Shown: positions 47,793 through 56,214, counted from the first letter of the stretch. The stretch: 64,000 nt of DNA from Burkholderiaceae bacterium (GCA_024235855.1 JACKLN010000005.1:124001-188000), one strand, 5' to 3'. Notes: generated by a model not told the origin, from the sequence alone. Made by a program: numbers and translations.

Positions 47793-50093
47793 TCAGAACG
47801 TCCAGCGCATCCCCAGCCGCCAACTGCGCGGTGCGATCGGCGCGATGAAGAGTGCGTCGGCCTCGTCGCCGCTGTAGGCGCCGTCGGCGTCGAACAGCGT
47901 CTGGGCCAACGCCCCGAAGCTCGCGGCCCGGCGGTCGAACAGGTTGTCGATGCCGACGAAGAGCTCGATGTCCTTCGTCGGCTGCCAGCGCGCCTGCAGG
48001 TTCAGCACCGCGTAGCCGGGCACGGAGAAATCGGCGGTCGCGTCATCGTCGTCGTCGAAGCGGCCGTCCTCGTTGCCGGCGCTGGTGCGCCGGGACACCG
48101 CCTGCAGGTCGGCCCCCAGCCACCAGCCCGGCGCCGGCGCAAAGGCGACATGTGCCTTCAGCTGGTGCCGCGGCAGACCGGCGATGGGCGTGCCCGGCGT
48201 GACCACCACGTTGCGCTCGCCCACGCGCAGCACGCTGTCGGCCTCGTAGGTGGCGCGCAGGTGGCTGTAGCCGACGCCCCCTTCCCAGGGGCCGCCGCGC
48301 CAGCGCCATTCGGCGTCCAGGCCCTGGTGCCGCGTGCGTTCGAAGTTGCGGAAGTAGCCCAGCTGGCCGGTGACGCTGACGCTGGAGAAGAGGATGTCGT
48401 CGCGGTTGTCCAGCCGGTACAGCGTCAGCGACCCGCCATGGCCCTGGCGGCCGCCGAAGCGCAGGCCGGCCTCCAGGCTGGTGGTGCGCACCGGCGCCAG
48501 ATAGGGGTCGGCCTGCAGGCCCGACGGCAGGCGGCAGGGTTCTTCCGGGTCGGCGCAGCCGAGTTCGATCACCGTCGGCACCCGCGTGTTGCGCGCCGCG
48601 TTGGCGAACAGCGTCACCGCGCCCAGGCGCTGCGCGATGCCCAGCGCCGGGTTGAGGTGCCGGTAGTCGAAGGACTCGCGGGGCTTGGCTTCCAGCTCGC
48701 CGGTGTCGTCGTCGACGCTGGTCAGCGTGTTGGCCACGCGCGCATGGTTCCAGCGCAGCGTGCCCGTCAGGTGCGTGGTGGGCGTGATCGACCAGGTGTC
48801 GCTGGCGTGCAGGCCCAGCGTGCGCGTGGCACCGCGCACGGCGGCACTGAGCTCGGCTTCTTCGCCGTCGATCGGGTCGACACCCCGCGTGGGGTCGAAG
48901 CGGCCCGCCTGCTCGGTCTGTTCGTAGCGCACCTGGGCCACGTCCAGCGACAGGCCGGCCTGCCAGCGGTGGCTGCCCGCACGCCCCGACAGGCCCAGCG
49001 ACAGCCCGCCGGCCTCCTGGCGCGTGGCCGTGCGGTTGAAGCTGGCGTTGGCTTCGTCGTCGTCATCGTCGTCATCGTCGTCACCGCCATCGCCACCATC
49101 GCCGTCGTCATCGTCCTCCTCGGCTTCGTCGCCGTTGATCGTCGTGCGACGCGCCTGCCGGCCGTACAGCAGCGCCTCGGCCAGCATGTCGTCGCCCAGC
49201 GCCATCGACCAGCGCAGCGACAGCAACGTGGCCTCGTTGCGCGTCTGGTCCGGGTGGGTGTAGACCGCGGCCCGGTCGACGCTGCCGATGGACGCCACGC
49301 GCTCGTCGGGCGCCTCGAAGGTGAACTGCGGCACCAGGCCGTTGCCGACCAGCGTGCTGCGACCGCTCAGCAGCGTCAGGCCCAGGTCACCGGCGTCGGT
49401 GCGCAGCCCGAGCTTGCCCAGCAACACGCCCCGGCGGCCGGGCGAGAAGTCGCGCCAGCCGTCCTCCTCGAAGAGTTCCAGCCCCACGTAGTGCGTCCAC
49501 GGACCGGCCTGCCCGCCATGGGACAGCGCGGCCTGGCGGCGGCCGAAGCTGCCCGCCTCCAACGTGGTCTGCCAGCCCGGCGCGCTGCGCCCGTCGACCG
49601 TGGTCAGGGCCACCGCCCCGCCCAGCGTGTTCAGCCCGAAGGCCGGATTCGCCCCGGGCACCAGGGCCACGCTGTCGAAGGCGAAGTCGGGCAGCAGGTC
49701 CCAGCTGACCACGTCGCCGAAGGCCTCGTTCACGCGCACGCCGTCGAGGTACACCGACAGCCCCTGTGCCGCACCCAGCAGCCCGGAAGCGCGGAACCCG
49801 CGGAAACTCAGGTCGCCCTGGTAGGGGCTGCCCTGGATGTCGTTGATGACCACGCCGGCGGCAGAACGCGCGAGCGCCGCGCCCGTGTGCGACGCGCCGG
49901 AGCGCTCCAGGTCGTCGCGCCGCAGCACCTGGGTGGCATAGGGCAGCAGGTCGCGGTCCACGCCCTGGCCGGGCAGCGGCGCCGTGCCGATCACCTCGAC
50001 CCGCTGCGTTGCGGCGTCCTGCGCCTGTGCGCCACCCCAGGCCAACCCCAGGGCCGCAGCCAGGGGTCGCAGGGCATGCTTGTGCCATGTCAT
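47793..50093 (-). CDS. TonB-dependent receptor with poly-aspartate extracellular loop
   Basis: This 766-residue outer-membrane receptor has a signal peptide, a plug domain (LPYATQVLRRDDLERSGA, SFRGFRASGLLGAAQGLSVY, NPAFGLNTLGGAVALTT) and a beta-barrel ending RSWRLGMRWTF with a terminal Phe. Residues about 320-348 are almost all Asp, Glu and Gly, including nine Asp in a row. Other acidic patches occur (GRFDDDDDATADF, LTSVDDDTGELE). Acidic loops could bind hard cations such as lanthanides or calcium. Its gene is convergent with the plus-strand PQQ dehydrogenase genes and divergent from the sensor kinase gene. A lanthanophore role is a hypothesis; a siderophore or copper role is also possible. 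Confidence 0.88.
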   Translation of the reverse strand: MTWHKHALRPLAAALGLAWGGAQAQDAATQRVEVIGTAPLPGQGVDRDLLPYATQVLRRDDLERSGASHTGAALARSAAGVVINDIQGSPYQGDLSFRGFRASGLLGAAQGLSVYLDGVRVNEAFGDVVSWDLLPDFAFDSVALVPGANPAFGLNTLGGAVALTTVDGRSAPGWQTTLEAGSFGRRQAALSHGGQAGPWTHYVGLELFEEDGWRDFSPGRRGVLLGKLGLRTDAGDLGLTLLSGRSTLVGNGLVPQFTFEAPDERVASIGSVDRAAVYTHPDQTRNEATLLSLRWSMALGDDMLAEALLYGRQARRTTINGDEAEEDDDDGDGGDGGDDDDDDDDDEANASFNRTATRQEAGGLSLGLSGRAGSHRWQAGLSLDVAQVRYEQTEQAGRFDPTRGVDPIDGEEAELSAAVRGATRTLGLHASDTWSITPTTHLTGTLRWNHARVANTLTSVDDDTGELEAKPRESFDYRHLNPALGIAQRLGAVTLFANAARNTRVPTVIELGCADPEEPCRLPSGLQADPYLAPVRTTSLEAGLRFGGRQGHGGSLTLYRLDNRDDILFSSVSVTGQLGYFRNFERTRHQGLDAEWRWRGGPWEGGVGYSHLRATYEADSVLRVGERNVVVTPGTPIAGLPRHQLKAHVAFAPAPGWWLGADLQAVSRRTSAGNEDGRFDDDDDATADFSVPGYAVLNLQARWQPTKDIELFVGIDNLFDRRAASFGALAQTLFDADGAYSGDEADALFIAPIAPRSWRLGMRWTF
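49051..49134. repeat. Imperfect GTC/ATC trinucleotide tract encoding the acidic loop
   Basis: This stretch of GTC and ATC triplets (GAC/GAT on the coding strand) with interspersed GCC encodes the Asp/Glu/Gly run of the TonB receptor. Slippage by whole triplets would vary loop length without breaking the frame. Confidence 0.75.
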
Positions 50094-50110
50094 CGTCTCG
50101 TCTCCTCGCT

Positions 50111-51433
50111 ATGGATGTCTCTGGCACCGCGACCGCAAGCCGCGTGCCCGTGGCACCGGGAGAATCTCCCGACCTGCGCCTGGAACTGCCGGGCCGGCTG
50201 CTGCGCGCCGCCGCCGGCGTGCTGGCCGCCGCGGTGGTGGCGATCGCCGCGTTCGGCGCCTGGCGCACTGCCGGCGACACCGAGCAGGAGATGGCCGGCG
50301 CCGTGGCCCTGGCCACGCTGCTGCACCGCGTGACGGGCCTGTCGGCGCTGGACGATGACCGTCTGCTGGCCGAACTGCAGGCGCTGCAGAGGGATCGGCC
50401 GCTGCGCCACCTGCAGCTGGGCCTGATCGACGGCGATGGCGTGCTGCGCCTGGGGACGGTGCCGCAGGCGTCCACGCCCTCGGCGCCCGTCCCGCTGCGC
50501 TGGACCCTCGACCGCCCGGCGGGCCCGGCCTGGACCCTGCTGCTCGGCCCCAGCCCCGACAGCGAGCTGCGCGAGGCCCGGGCCGGGCTGCTGCCCATGC
50601 TGGCCTTGGTGGTGGCCGCCGCCCTGGCGGTGCTGGCGCTGATGCGCTGGCAGTTGCACCGCGCGCTGATGCCGATGCGCACGCTGCTGCGCGCGATCGA
50701 ACGGCCCCGCCCCGGTGAGCCCCTGCCGACCATGCCGGTGCGCGAACTGCAGGCCCTGGGTGATGCCCTGACGCGGGCACAGGCGGAACGCGAGCGGCTG
50801 GGCCGGCGGCTGCAGACGGTGCAGGAACAGACACGGCAACGCCTGGCGCAGGAACTGCACGACGAACTGGGGCAACGGCTCACGGCGATGCGGCTGGATG
50901 CCACGGTGCTGCAACGCACCGCGGCCACGCCGGAAACGGCCACGCTGGCAGCCGGGCTGGCCGCGCAGGCGCAGGCGGCGCAGGCCGAGGTGCGCGACCT
51001 GCTGGCCCGGCTGGCGCCCCGCGCCGGCGACGGGACGCCAGCGCATCTGGCCGACCTGCTGACGGATCTGGCATCAGCCCAGCGCGGCATCGACGTCCAC
51101 CTGTCGCTGGCACTCGGCGATCGACCGCTGCGCGACGACCTCGCCAACGCCGTGTTCCGCCTCAGCCAGGAGGGGCTGACCAACGTCTGCCGGCACGCGC
51201 AGGCGCGGCAGGCCTGGTTGAGCGTGTCCCGCCACGGCCCCGTGCTGCGCTGGCAACTGGCCGACGACGGCGTCGGCGTGGAAGACATGGCCGCGGCCAG
51301 CCAGCGCGGCAGTGGTCTGGCCGGCATGCGCGAACGCATCTGGGCCTGGGGTGGCGACCTGCTGCTGCAGCGTCACCCGGCCGGTGGCCTGCAGCTCAGC
51401 GCCGAACTGCGCGTCGACGGTGGCGACCGATGA
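50111..51433 (+). CDS. NarL-class sensor histidine kinase
   Basis: This roughly 440-residue membrane kinase has two helices (LLRAAAGVLAAAVVAIAAFG and LLPMLALVVAAALAVLALM) flanking a short periplasmic sensor of about 110 residues. A HisKA_3 dimerisation domain follows, with the phospho-accepting His250 in AQELHDELGQRLTAM, then an ATPase domain (FRLSQEGLTNVCRHA and GSGLAGMRERIWAWGG). The start is uncertain: ATG 50087, ATG 50111 or GTG 50144 are in frame. 50087 would overlap the divergent TonB receptor start. It overlaps its response regulator by four bases. Confidence 0.9.
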   Translation: MDVSGTATASRVPVAPGESPDLRLELPGRLLRAAAGVLAAAVVAIAAFGAWRTAGDTEQEMAGAVALATLLHRVTGLSALDDDRLLAELQALQRDRPLRHLQLGLIDGDGVLRLGTVPQASTPSAPVPLRWTLDRPAGPAWTLLLGPSPDSELREARAGLLPMLALVVAAALAVLALMRWQLHRALMPMRTLLRAIERPRPGEPLPTMPVRELQALGDALTRAQAERERLGRRLQTVQEQTRQRLAQELHDELGQRLTAMRLDATVLQRTAATPETATLAAGLAAQAQAAQAEVRDLLARLAPRAGDGTPAHLADLLTDLASAQRGIDVHLSLALGDRPLRDDLANAVFRLSQEGLTNVCRHAQARQAWLSVSRHGPVLRWQLADDGVGVEDMAAASQRGSGLAGMRERIWAWGGDLLLQRHPAGGLQLSAELRVDGGDR

Positions 51434-52071
51434 GCGACGCAGTGCTGCGGGTGGCGCTGGTCGACGACCATGCCCTGGTGCGCGCGGGCCAGGCCCGGTT
51501 GCTGGCGCTGGAACCCGACCTGCGCGTGGTGGCCGAGTACGCCGACGCCGATGCCGCCTTCGACGCCCTGCGTGCCGCACCACACGCCGTGGACGTGCTG
51601 GTGCTCGACCTCTCGCTGCCCGGACGCAGCGGCCTGGACCTGCTGCGCCGGGTGACGATGCATTGGCCGCGGCTGGCGGTGCTGGTGTGCTCGATGCACG
51701 ACAGCCCCCCGATGCTGGCGCAGGCGCTGGCGGCCGGCGCGCGCGGGTTCGTCACCAAGGCCAGCGACCCGGGCGTGCTCGTGGATGCCGTCCGGGCCGT
51801 GGCGCGCGGCGAGCAGGCGCTGTCGCCGGACCTGCAGGCGTGGCACGGGCAGCCGGCCGAGGCCCTGCCGCACGACACGCTGTCACCGCGCGAGTTCGAG
51901 GTGCTGCTGCGCCTGGCCCGCGGCGAGAGCGTGGACGCCATCGCCACCAGCCTGCATCTCAGCACCAAGCGCGTGGCCAACCTGCAGAGCAGCGTGCGCG
52001 CCAAGCTGGCGTTGAGCAATGCGGTGGAGCTGGTGCACTACGCGCGGCGCAACGGCCTCGTCACCGAGTGA
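51430..52071 (+). CDS. NarL/FixJ-family response regulator
   Basis: The 213-residue protein has a receiver domain (LRVALVDDHALVRAGQARLL, phospho-acceptor Asp60 in VLVLDLSLPGRSGLD, Lys in FVTKASDPG) and a LuxR-type helix-turn-helix (LSPREFEVLLRLARGESVDA, LHLSTKRVANLQSSV). It is coupled to the kinase by ATGA. By position it likely controls the PQQ dehydrogenase, TonB receptor or cytochrome genes. In Pseudomonas the comparable lanthanide switch uses a two-component pair, PedS2/PedR2. Confidence 0.93.
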   Translation: MSDAVLRVALVDDHALVRAGQARLLALEPDLRVVAEYADADAAFDALRAAPHAVDVLVLDLSLPGRSGLDLLRRVTMHWPRLAVLVCSMHDSPPMLAQALAAGARGFVTKASDPGVLVDAVRAVARGEQALSPDLQAWHGQPAEALPHDTLSPREFEVLLRLARGESVDAIATSLHLSTKRVANLQSSVRAKLALSNAVELVHYARRNGLVTE

Positions 52072-52080
52072 GCCCCCAAG

Positions 52081-52115
52081 GGCCGGGCTCGCCCGGCCCG
52101 GCCCCCCGAGGGGGC
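52081..52115. terminator. Two GC-rich hairpins between convergent genes
   Basis: GGCCGGGC-TC-GCCCGGCC (52081-52098) and GCCCCC-CGA-GGGGGC (52101-52115) lie between the response regulator and cytochrome c stops. No T-run follows, so a bidirectional rho-type end or mRNA 3' protection is more likely than intrinsic termination. Confidence 0.45.
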
Positions 52116-52179
52116 GTCAGGAAACTTGGGGCGGCCCGGCGTTTCCTGGTGAGCCCGTGCCGCGTGGGCACGGGCGGCC

Positions 52180-52572
52180 TCACTTCTGCGGCTTCAGTGC
52201 CAGGATCCAGCCCACCAGCTCGCGCGTCTGGGCTTCGTTCAGCACCACCGCGTTGGGCGGCATGGCGATGCCCGAGACCTTGCCTTTCCAGTGGCTGGCG
52301 TAGGGGTTGGAGCCGGCGCGCACGATGCGCGTGAGCTCGTCGGCGGCGCCGGCCTGGCCACGGTAGCGGTCGGCCACGTCGCGCCAGGCGGGGCCGATGG
52401 GTTTCAGACCGCCCGGGCCCTTGTCGGTGTGGTCCACGGTGTGGCAGGTGCCGCAGCCGCCGTCGCGTGCCAGCTTCTGGGCAGCGGCATCGTCGGCGGC
52501 CCGTGCGGCCGGCAGGGCAAGCAGGAGGCTGGCCGCCAGCGCGGCGGCGTGCGAAAGGGCGAGGCGCTTCAT
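52180..52572 (-). CDS. Periplasmic monoheme cytochrome c
   Basis: This 130-residue class I cytochrome c has a Sec signal (MKRLALSHAAALAASLLLAL, AARA cleavage). The heme site is CGTCH (Cys40, Cys43, His44) and the sixth ligand is probably the Met in GIAMPPNAV. The small size and the GPAWRDVADRYRG segment resemble cytochrome c551/c552. It is a good candidate for the electron acceptor of the PQQ dehydrogenase. It is transcribed toward the response regulator from its own promoter in the 160-base gap at 52573-52732. Confidence 0.93.
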   Translation of the reverse strand: MKRLALSHAAALAASLLLALPAARAADDAAAQKLARDGGCGTCHTVDHTDKGPGGLKPIGPAWRDVADRYRGQAGAADELTRIVRAGSNPYASHWKGKVSGIAMPPNAVVLNEAQTRELVGWILALKPQK

Positions 52573-52732
52573 CGTCGGTTCCAGTTCGCCGGACGTCCCG
52601 GCGACGCGCAGCTTCGCGCTGCGCGCCGGCAGCTGCTTGCGGTACGTCAAGCGCCGGACTCAATTTGTCAGCACGGCACACCGCTGTGCCAGCCGCGCAC
52701 GCGCGCTGTGGCGCCTTGGCACAGCGCACTGG

Positions 52733-53722
52733 TCATTCCTTGCGCGCCAGGCCCAGGCGCTGCACGGCCAGCCGCTCCGCCTCGTAGGCGGCGCGCATCG
52801 CACGGCCATAGTCCTGCGGCCCCAGGTAGGCCAGGACCTGGTCGTACTTGGCGAGCTCGGCCACGTGGGTCGGTGCCTGCATCGCGGCACGGAAGGCGTC
52901 GTGCAGCACCTGCACCACCTCGGCCGGCATCCCCGCCGGGCCAGCCAGGCCGTAGGGCGACTCGGCCACGATGCCATGGCCCAGCTCCTTGAGCGTGGGC
53001 ACGTGGTGCCAGCGCTTCGACCGCTGCGCACCCATGGTGGCCAGCAGGCGCAACTGGCCGTTGTCCACGAACGGGGCGAAGCCGTTGGAATTGACGCCCA
53101 CCATCACCTGGCCCGACGCCACCGCCAGCATCTGTTCCGACGTGCCCTTGTACGGCACGTGCAGCCACTTCAGCCCGCGCGCGCCGAACAGCTGTTCGAG
53201 CACCAGGTGCGGCGTGGTGCCGAAGCCGTTGGTGGCGATGGACAGGCGGCCCGGGTTGACACGCGCATGCTCGAACAGGTCGTCCAGCGTGCGGAACGGG
53301 CTGCCTTCGGGCACCACGATGCCGAAGGTGACGCCGCTGATCTGGATGATGGGCGTGGTGTCGCGGATCGGGTCCCAGGCCACGTGCTGCGTCCACGGCG
53401 CGCGGAACACCGGCTGCGGCATCTGCGCGATGGTGTAGCCGTCGGGGGCGGCCTGCTGCAGCATCGGCATCACCAGCGTGCCGCCGGCGCCGGCGCGGTT
53501 CTCGGTGTAGACCTTCTGGCCCAGGTGCTCGCCAGCCAGTTCGGCCAGCAGGCGCAGCGTGAGGTCGGTGGCGCCGCCGGCCGGCCAGGGCACCCACAGG
53601 GCGATGGGCCGGGTCGGGAAGCGCGCGGAAGCGGCGCGTGCCGTGACGGCCAGGGCCGGCAAGGCTGCGGCCAGGCCGAGGGCGCCGAGCACGGCGCGGC
53701 GATGAGGGGTGTTCAGTGCCAT
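52733..53722 (-). CDS. Bug-family (tripartite tricarboxylate) solute-binding protein
   Basis: This 329-residue periplasmic binding protein belongs to the Bug family, abundant in Burkholderiales. It has a Tat-like or Sec signal (HRRAVLGALGLAAALPALAV), then FPTRPIALWVPWPAGGATDL, VYTENRAGAGGTLVMPMLQQ and FGTTPHLVLEQLFG. No TctAB membrane genes are nearby, the usual situation for this family. The ligand is unknown; in this locus it may be a carboxylate made from alcohols. It overlaps the lipoprotein gene upstream by ten bases. Confidence 0.92.
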   Translation of the reverse strand: MALNTPHRRAVLGALGLAAALPALAVTARAASARFPTRPIALWVPWPAGGATDLTLRLLAELAGEHLGQKVYTENRAGAGGTLVMPMLQQAAPDGYTIAQMPQPVFRAPWTQHVAWDPIRDTTPIIQISGVTFGIVVPEGSPFRTLDDLFEHARVNPGRLSIATNGFGTTPHLVLEQLFGARGLKWLHVPYKGTSEQMLAVASGQVMVGVNSNGFAPFVDNGQLRLLATMGAQRSKRWHHVPTLKELGHGIVAESPYGLAGPAGMPAEVVQVLHDAFRAAMQAPTHVAELAKYDQVLAYLGPQDYGRAMRAAYEAERLAVQRLGLARKE

Positions 53723-54417
53723 TGCAGCAACTCCATGGTCAGCACGCCGCCGACCAGAAAATTCGAGTTCGCGGGTTCCTCGCGCACCAGCTTCACGAGG
53801 CCGGGGCCGTGGCAATACCACTCCGTGGTGCGAAGCGGCAGGTCGCGCCAGCCCACCACCGGGTCGGCGAAGAGCTTGAGCTGTGCCGAGCCCTGCACGC
53901 GCACGCAGCGCTCGAAGCGCCCGGCACGCACCTCCACGCGGTCGTCCAGCGCCTCGATGGTGTAGGTCATCTGCACCGCCGGATGCGTGTGGCGGATCTC
54001 CGGCGGGAAGTCGGCCTTGCGGCGCAGCAGGTAGGGCGCGGTGGTGCTCTGCCAGCTGGTGCCCACGGCAATCGGGGCCTTGAGCACGTAGCGGCGGTGG
54101 GCATCGGGCCGCGGTTCGGCGTCGAGGTCGGTCTTGGCGGCGACGCGGTAGATCCCGCTGTCGTCCACGCGCAGGAACCACTCAACGCCGTCGGCGCTCC
54201 GGCGGCGCCAGGCCGTCACGCCACCCACCTCGGCCTCGCCTTCGGTGCTGAGCTCGCGGGTCTCGTGCTCGATGGCCAGGGTCTCCCACTCGGTGCGCAC
54301 GTCGAAGGTCCAGTGGCGGCCGGGTTCCAGCGGGAACAGCGACGCTGGCGATGGCGGATCGCCGCAACCGGTGAGCAGCGCCATCGTCGACAGGAGCCAG
54401 ACCGCGCGCATGCTCAT
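53713..54417 (-). CDS. Putative outer or inner membrane lipoprotein
   Basis: This 234-residue protein has a lipoprotein signal with lipobox LLTGC (Cys18) followed by Gly-Asp. It then has a beta-rich domain: LFPLEPGRHWTFDVRTEWE, VTAWRRRSADGVEWFLRVDD, and VEVRAGRFERCVRVQGSAQL. The family is not recognised; similar-looking proteins are often annotated as hypothetical. It is coupled to the membrane gene upstream (ATGA, 54414-54417) and the Bug gene downstream. Asp after the Cys could favour inner-membrane retention, but here the +2 residue is Gly. Confidence 0.78.
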   Translation of the reverse strand: MSMRAVWLLSTMALLTGCGDPPSPASLFPLEPGRHWTFDVRTEWETLAIEHETRELSTEGEAEVGGVTAWRRRSADGVEWFLRVDDSGIYRVAAKTDLDAEPRPDAHRRYVLKAPIAVGTSWQSTTAPYLLRRKADFPPEIRHTHPAVQMTYTIEALDDRVEVRAGRFERCVRVQGSAQLKLFADPVVGWRDLPLRTTEWYCHGPGLVKLVREEPANSNFLVGGVLTMELLQWH

Positions 54418-54914
54418 TTCTCCGGCAGCTGCGGCAGCGGCAGGTCACGGATCTTCACGTCCTGGTCCACTGCGCCCGGGCGCAGCCACGACAGCCCGCG
54501 CGTGCCGGCCTTGGGCGTGGCCGTGCCCATCTGCGTGATGCCCTGGCGCACCTTCTTCATGCCTTCGTCGAACAGCGAATGCAGGTCCTTGCTGTAGGGC
54601 AGCACGTAGGCGCGCGGCTGCTTCAGCGGCTTGCCGTTCTCCAGCGCATTGACCCAGACGTAGAGCGCACCGTCGCGCTGCTTGCCCGGTTCCTCCACCA
54701 CCAGCGCCAGCAGCACGAAGCGCTCCGGCAGCGCCTGCCGCGCCGGCCAGCCCCAGACGTCCGTCAGCGAACGCTCGGCGCCGAAGTACAAGGCCGTGAC
54801 GGCCACCACCAGCAGCGCCTTGGACCACACGGGCCAGGCCGACGCCACCAGCGCCAGCAGCAGCAGGAAGGCCAGCGCCACGAAGGCCCACAGCAGGGGG
54901 TCGGTGCTCGCCAT
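54414..54914 (-). CDS. Membrane protein of the ExbB/ExbD-like cluster
   Basis: This 166-residue protein has two N-terminal transmembrane helices (LLWAFVALAFLLLLALVASA and WSKALLVVAVTALYFGA) and a soluble C-terminal domain with ALPERFVLLALVVEEPGKQR and AYVLPYSKDLHSLFDEGMKK. It is not recognised. It lies between the ExbD-like gene (78 bases upstream, with an intergenic repeat) and the lipoprotein gene (4-base overlap). It is probably a structural member of the same envelope complex. Confidence 0.72.
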   Translation of the reverse strand: MASTDPLLWAFVALAFLLLLALVASAWPVWSKALLVVAVTALYFGAERSLTDVWGWPARQALPERFVLLALVVEEPGKQRDGALYVWVNALENGKPLKQPRAYVLPYSKDLHSLFDEGMKKVRQGITQMGTATPKAGTRGLSWLRPGAVDQDVKIRDLPLPQLPEK

Positions 54915-54924
54915 CTCAGTGTTG

Positions 54925-54993
54925 CCCGGCCGTCCGAAGACACTGAGCGCCCCCTCGGGGGGTCGCGAGCGAAGGCGAGCCAGGGGGTCTCAT
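54925..54993. repeat. Intergenic repeat, copy B
   Basis: This aligns over about 69 bases with copy A at 26487-26555: CCCGGCCGTCCGAAG, a CCCCCTCGGGGGG hairpin, GCGAGCGAAG and GGGTCTCAT at the end. It occupies most of the gap inside the ExbB/ExbD-like operon. Confidence 0.6.
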
Positions 54994-55595
54994 CAGATCC
55001 GCTCCACCAGCTTCTTCGGCAGCGTGCCGACACCGTCGACGCCGCCGTCCCGGTTCACGCTGAAGCGCACCGCGGTGGCCTCGTCGCCCTTGCGGGCCAG
55101 CGGCACGGTGCCGTAGAAGACGACCTCGGCGCGCGGGTTGACCTTGACCACCGAGACGGTCACGTCCACCGGCTGGCCATTGCGCGTCTCGTAATAGAAG
55201 ACGTTGACGGTGTACTCGCCCGGTGCGTAGCCGCGCACGGTGACCACCTCCTGATTCAGCGGGTTGATCACCTGCTGGCCGTTGATGACCAGCGTGTCGT
55301 TGGCGGTGCCGCGGTCGTCGCGGTCCAGGTGCATCAGGCCGGCCTCGCGGGCGCGGAACCACACCAGGTTGCCCGACGGGTCCTGCACCCAGGTGTCGAT
55401 GTCGTTGGGGTCCATGTCGGGCCAGGTCACGGTGACGATGAACTCGGCCTTGGCGTCGATCACCCCCGTCTTCGCCTTCGGGTTCATGGCGAGCAGCGCG
55501 ATGGCAAACAGCATCACGAAGGCCAGCAGCGTGTTGAACAGCAGGTCCGAGAACGGATCCAGCTCGTCGACACGGCGCTTGCGCAGCATTGCCAT
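54993..55595 (-). CDS. ExbD/TolR-like protein with an enlarged periplasmic domain
   Basis: The 200-residue protein has an ExbD-type N-terminus: DELDPFSDLLFNTLLAFVML, with the key Asp17 at the base of the single helix, as in proton-channel partners of ExbB/TolQ/MotA. The periplasmic part (about 150 residues) is beta-rich: FIVTVTWPDMDPNDIDTWVQ, VTVRGYAPGEYTVNVFYYE. It is larger than and unlike the ExbD periplasmic domain. It follows the ExbB-like gene by four bases. The target of its energy coupling is unknown. Confidence 0.8.
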   Translation of the reverse strand: MAMLRKRRVDELDPFSDLLFNTLLAFVMLFAIALLAMNPKAKTGVIDAKAEFIVTVTWPDMDPNDIDTWVQDPSGNLVWFRAREAGLMHLDRDDRGTANDTLVINGQQVINPLNQEVVTVRGYAPGEYTVNVFYYETRNGQPVDVTVSVVKVNPRAEVVFYGTVPLARKGDEATAVRFSVNRDGGVDGVGTLPKKLVERI

Positions 55596-55599
55596 GCGG

Positions 55600-56214
55600 T
55601 CACTCCGGCTGCGCCAGGATGTCCGCCGCGATGCGGTCGGCCATGCGGTCCAGCAGCAGCAGCTGCAGCCCCAGCCACAGGTTGGCCGTCAGCCCCACCA
55701 GCGTGGTGTAGAGCGCGATGGCCATGCCGCCGGTCATCTGCTTGAGCAGGGTCTGCACCTGGTCGATGTCGAAGCTCGGCAGCTGGCCGATCTCGGTGGC
55801 CATGACGATGAAGCCGACCACCGTGCCCAGCAGACCGAGCTTGATGGCCGCCGCGGTGAACCACCACGCCGTCTCGTGGGGGCCGTGGCTGCGCTCGCCC
55901 AGCAGCTGCGGCGCGAGGTCGGGCGTGGCGGCACGGTCGGCCCGATGCTGCTGGCGCCAGGCCGACCCGGGCCGGGCCTGCGCCTGCAGCCACCAGGCCC
56001 GCCGACCGCACCAGAGCGTGACCACCAGCGCCAGCGCGATGATCGCCAGGCTGATGCCGCTGGGGTCACCGTCGATGAGCGTGCGCCACCAGCCGCGGGT
56101 CTGCATCCACAGCACGCCGAACAGCGCGACACCGACGCCAGCCGCCCAGGCCCAGAACAGGCGCTGGGCAAGGGCTGCGATGCCAGGGGTGGGTCGAGCG
56201 ACCAGTGCCTTCAT
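55600..56214 (-). CDS. MotA/TolQ/ExbB-like proton channel protein
   Basis: This 204-residue membrane protein has four hydrophobic helices. The last two match the MotA/TolQ/ExbB channel region: AAIKLGLLGTVVGFIVMATE and MTGGMAIALYTTLVGLTANL. A conserved Thr and Gly pattern in GTVVGF is typical. It is the first gene of a five-gene co-directional set ending with the Bug gene. It probably forms a proton-driven motor with the ExbD-like protein that follows. Confidence 0.86.
   Translation of the reverse strand: MKALVARPTPGIAALAQRLFWAWAAGVGVALFGVLWMQTRGWWRTLIDGDPSGISLAIIALALVVTLWCGRRAWWLQAQARPGSAWRQQHRADRAATPDLAPQLLGERSHGPHETAWWFTAAAIKLGLLGTVVGFIVMATEIGQLPSFDIDQVQTLLKQMTGGMAIALYTTLVGLTANLWLGLQLLLLDRMADRIAADILAQPE

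Noticed and set aside
49051..49134. A sequencing or assembly artefact in the triplet tract
   Set aside because: The tract is interrupted by GCC and CTC triplets and keeps the receptor frame open on both sides, so it reads as real coding sequence.
52650..52735. A sigma-54 promoter (TGGCAC...TGTGC) upstream of the cytochrome c gene
   Set aside because: The GG to GC spacing is 11 bases rather than 10, and the -12 element is poor.
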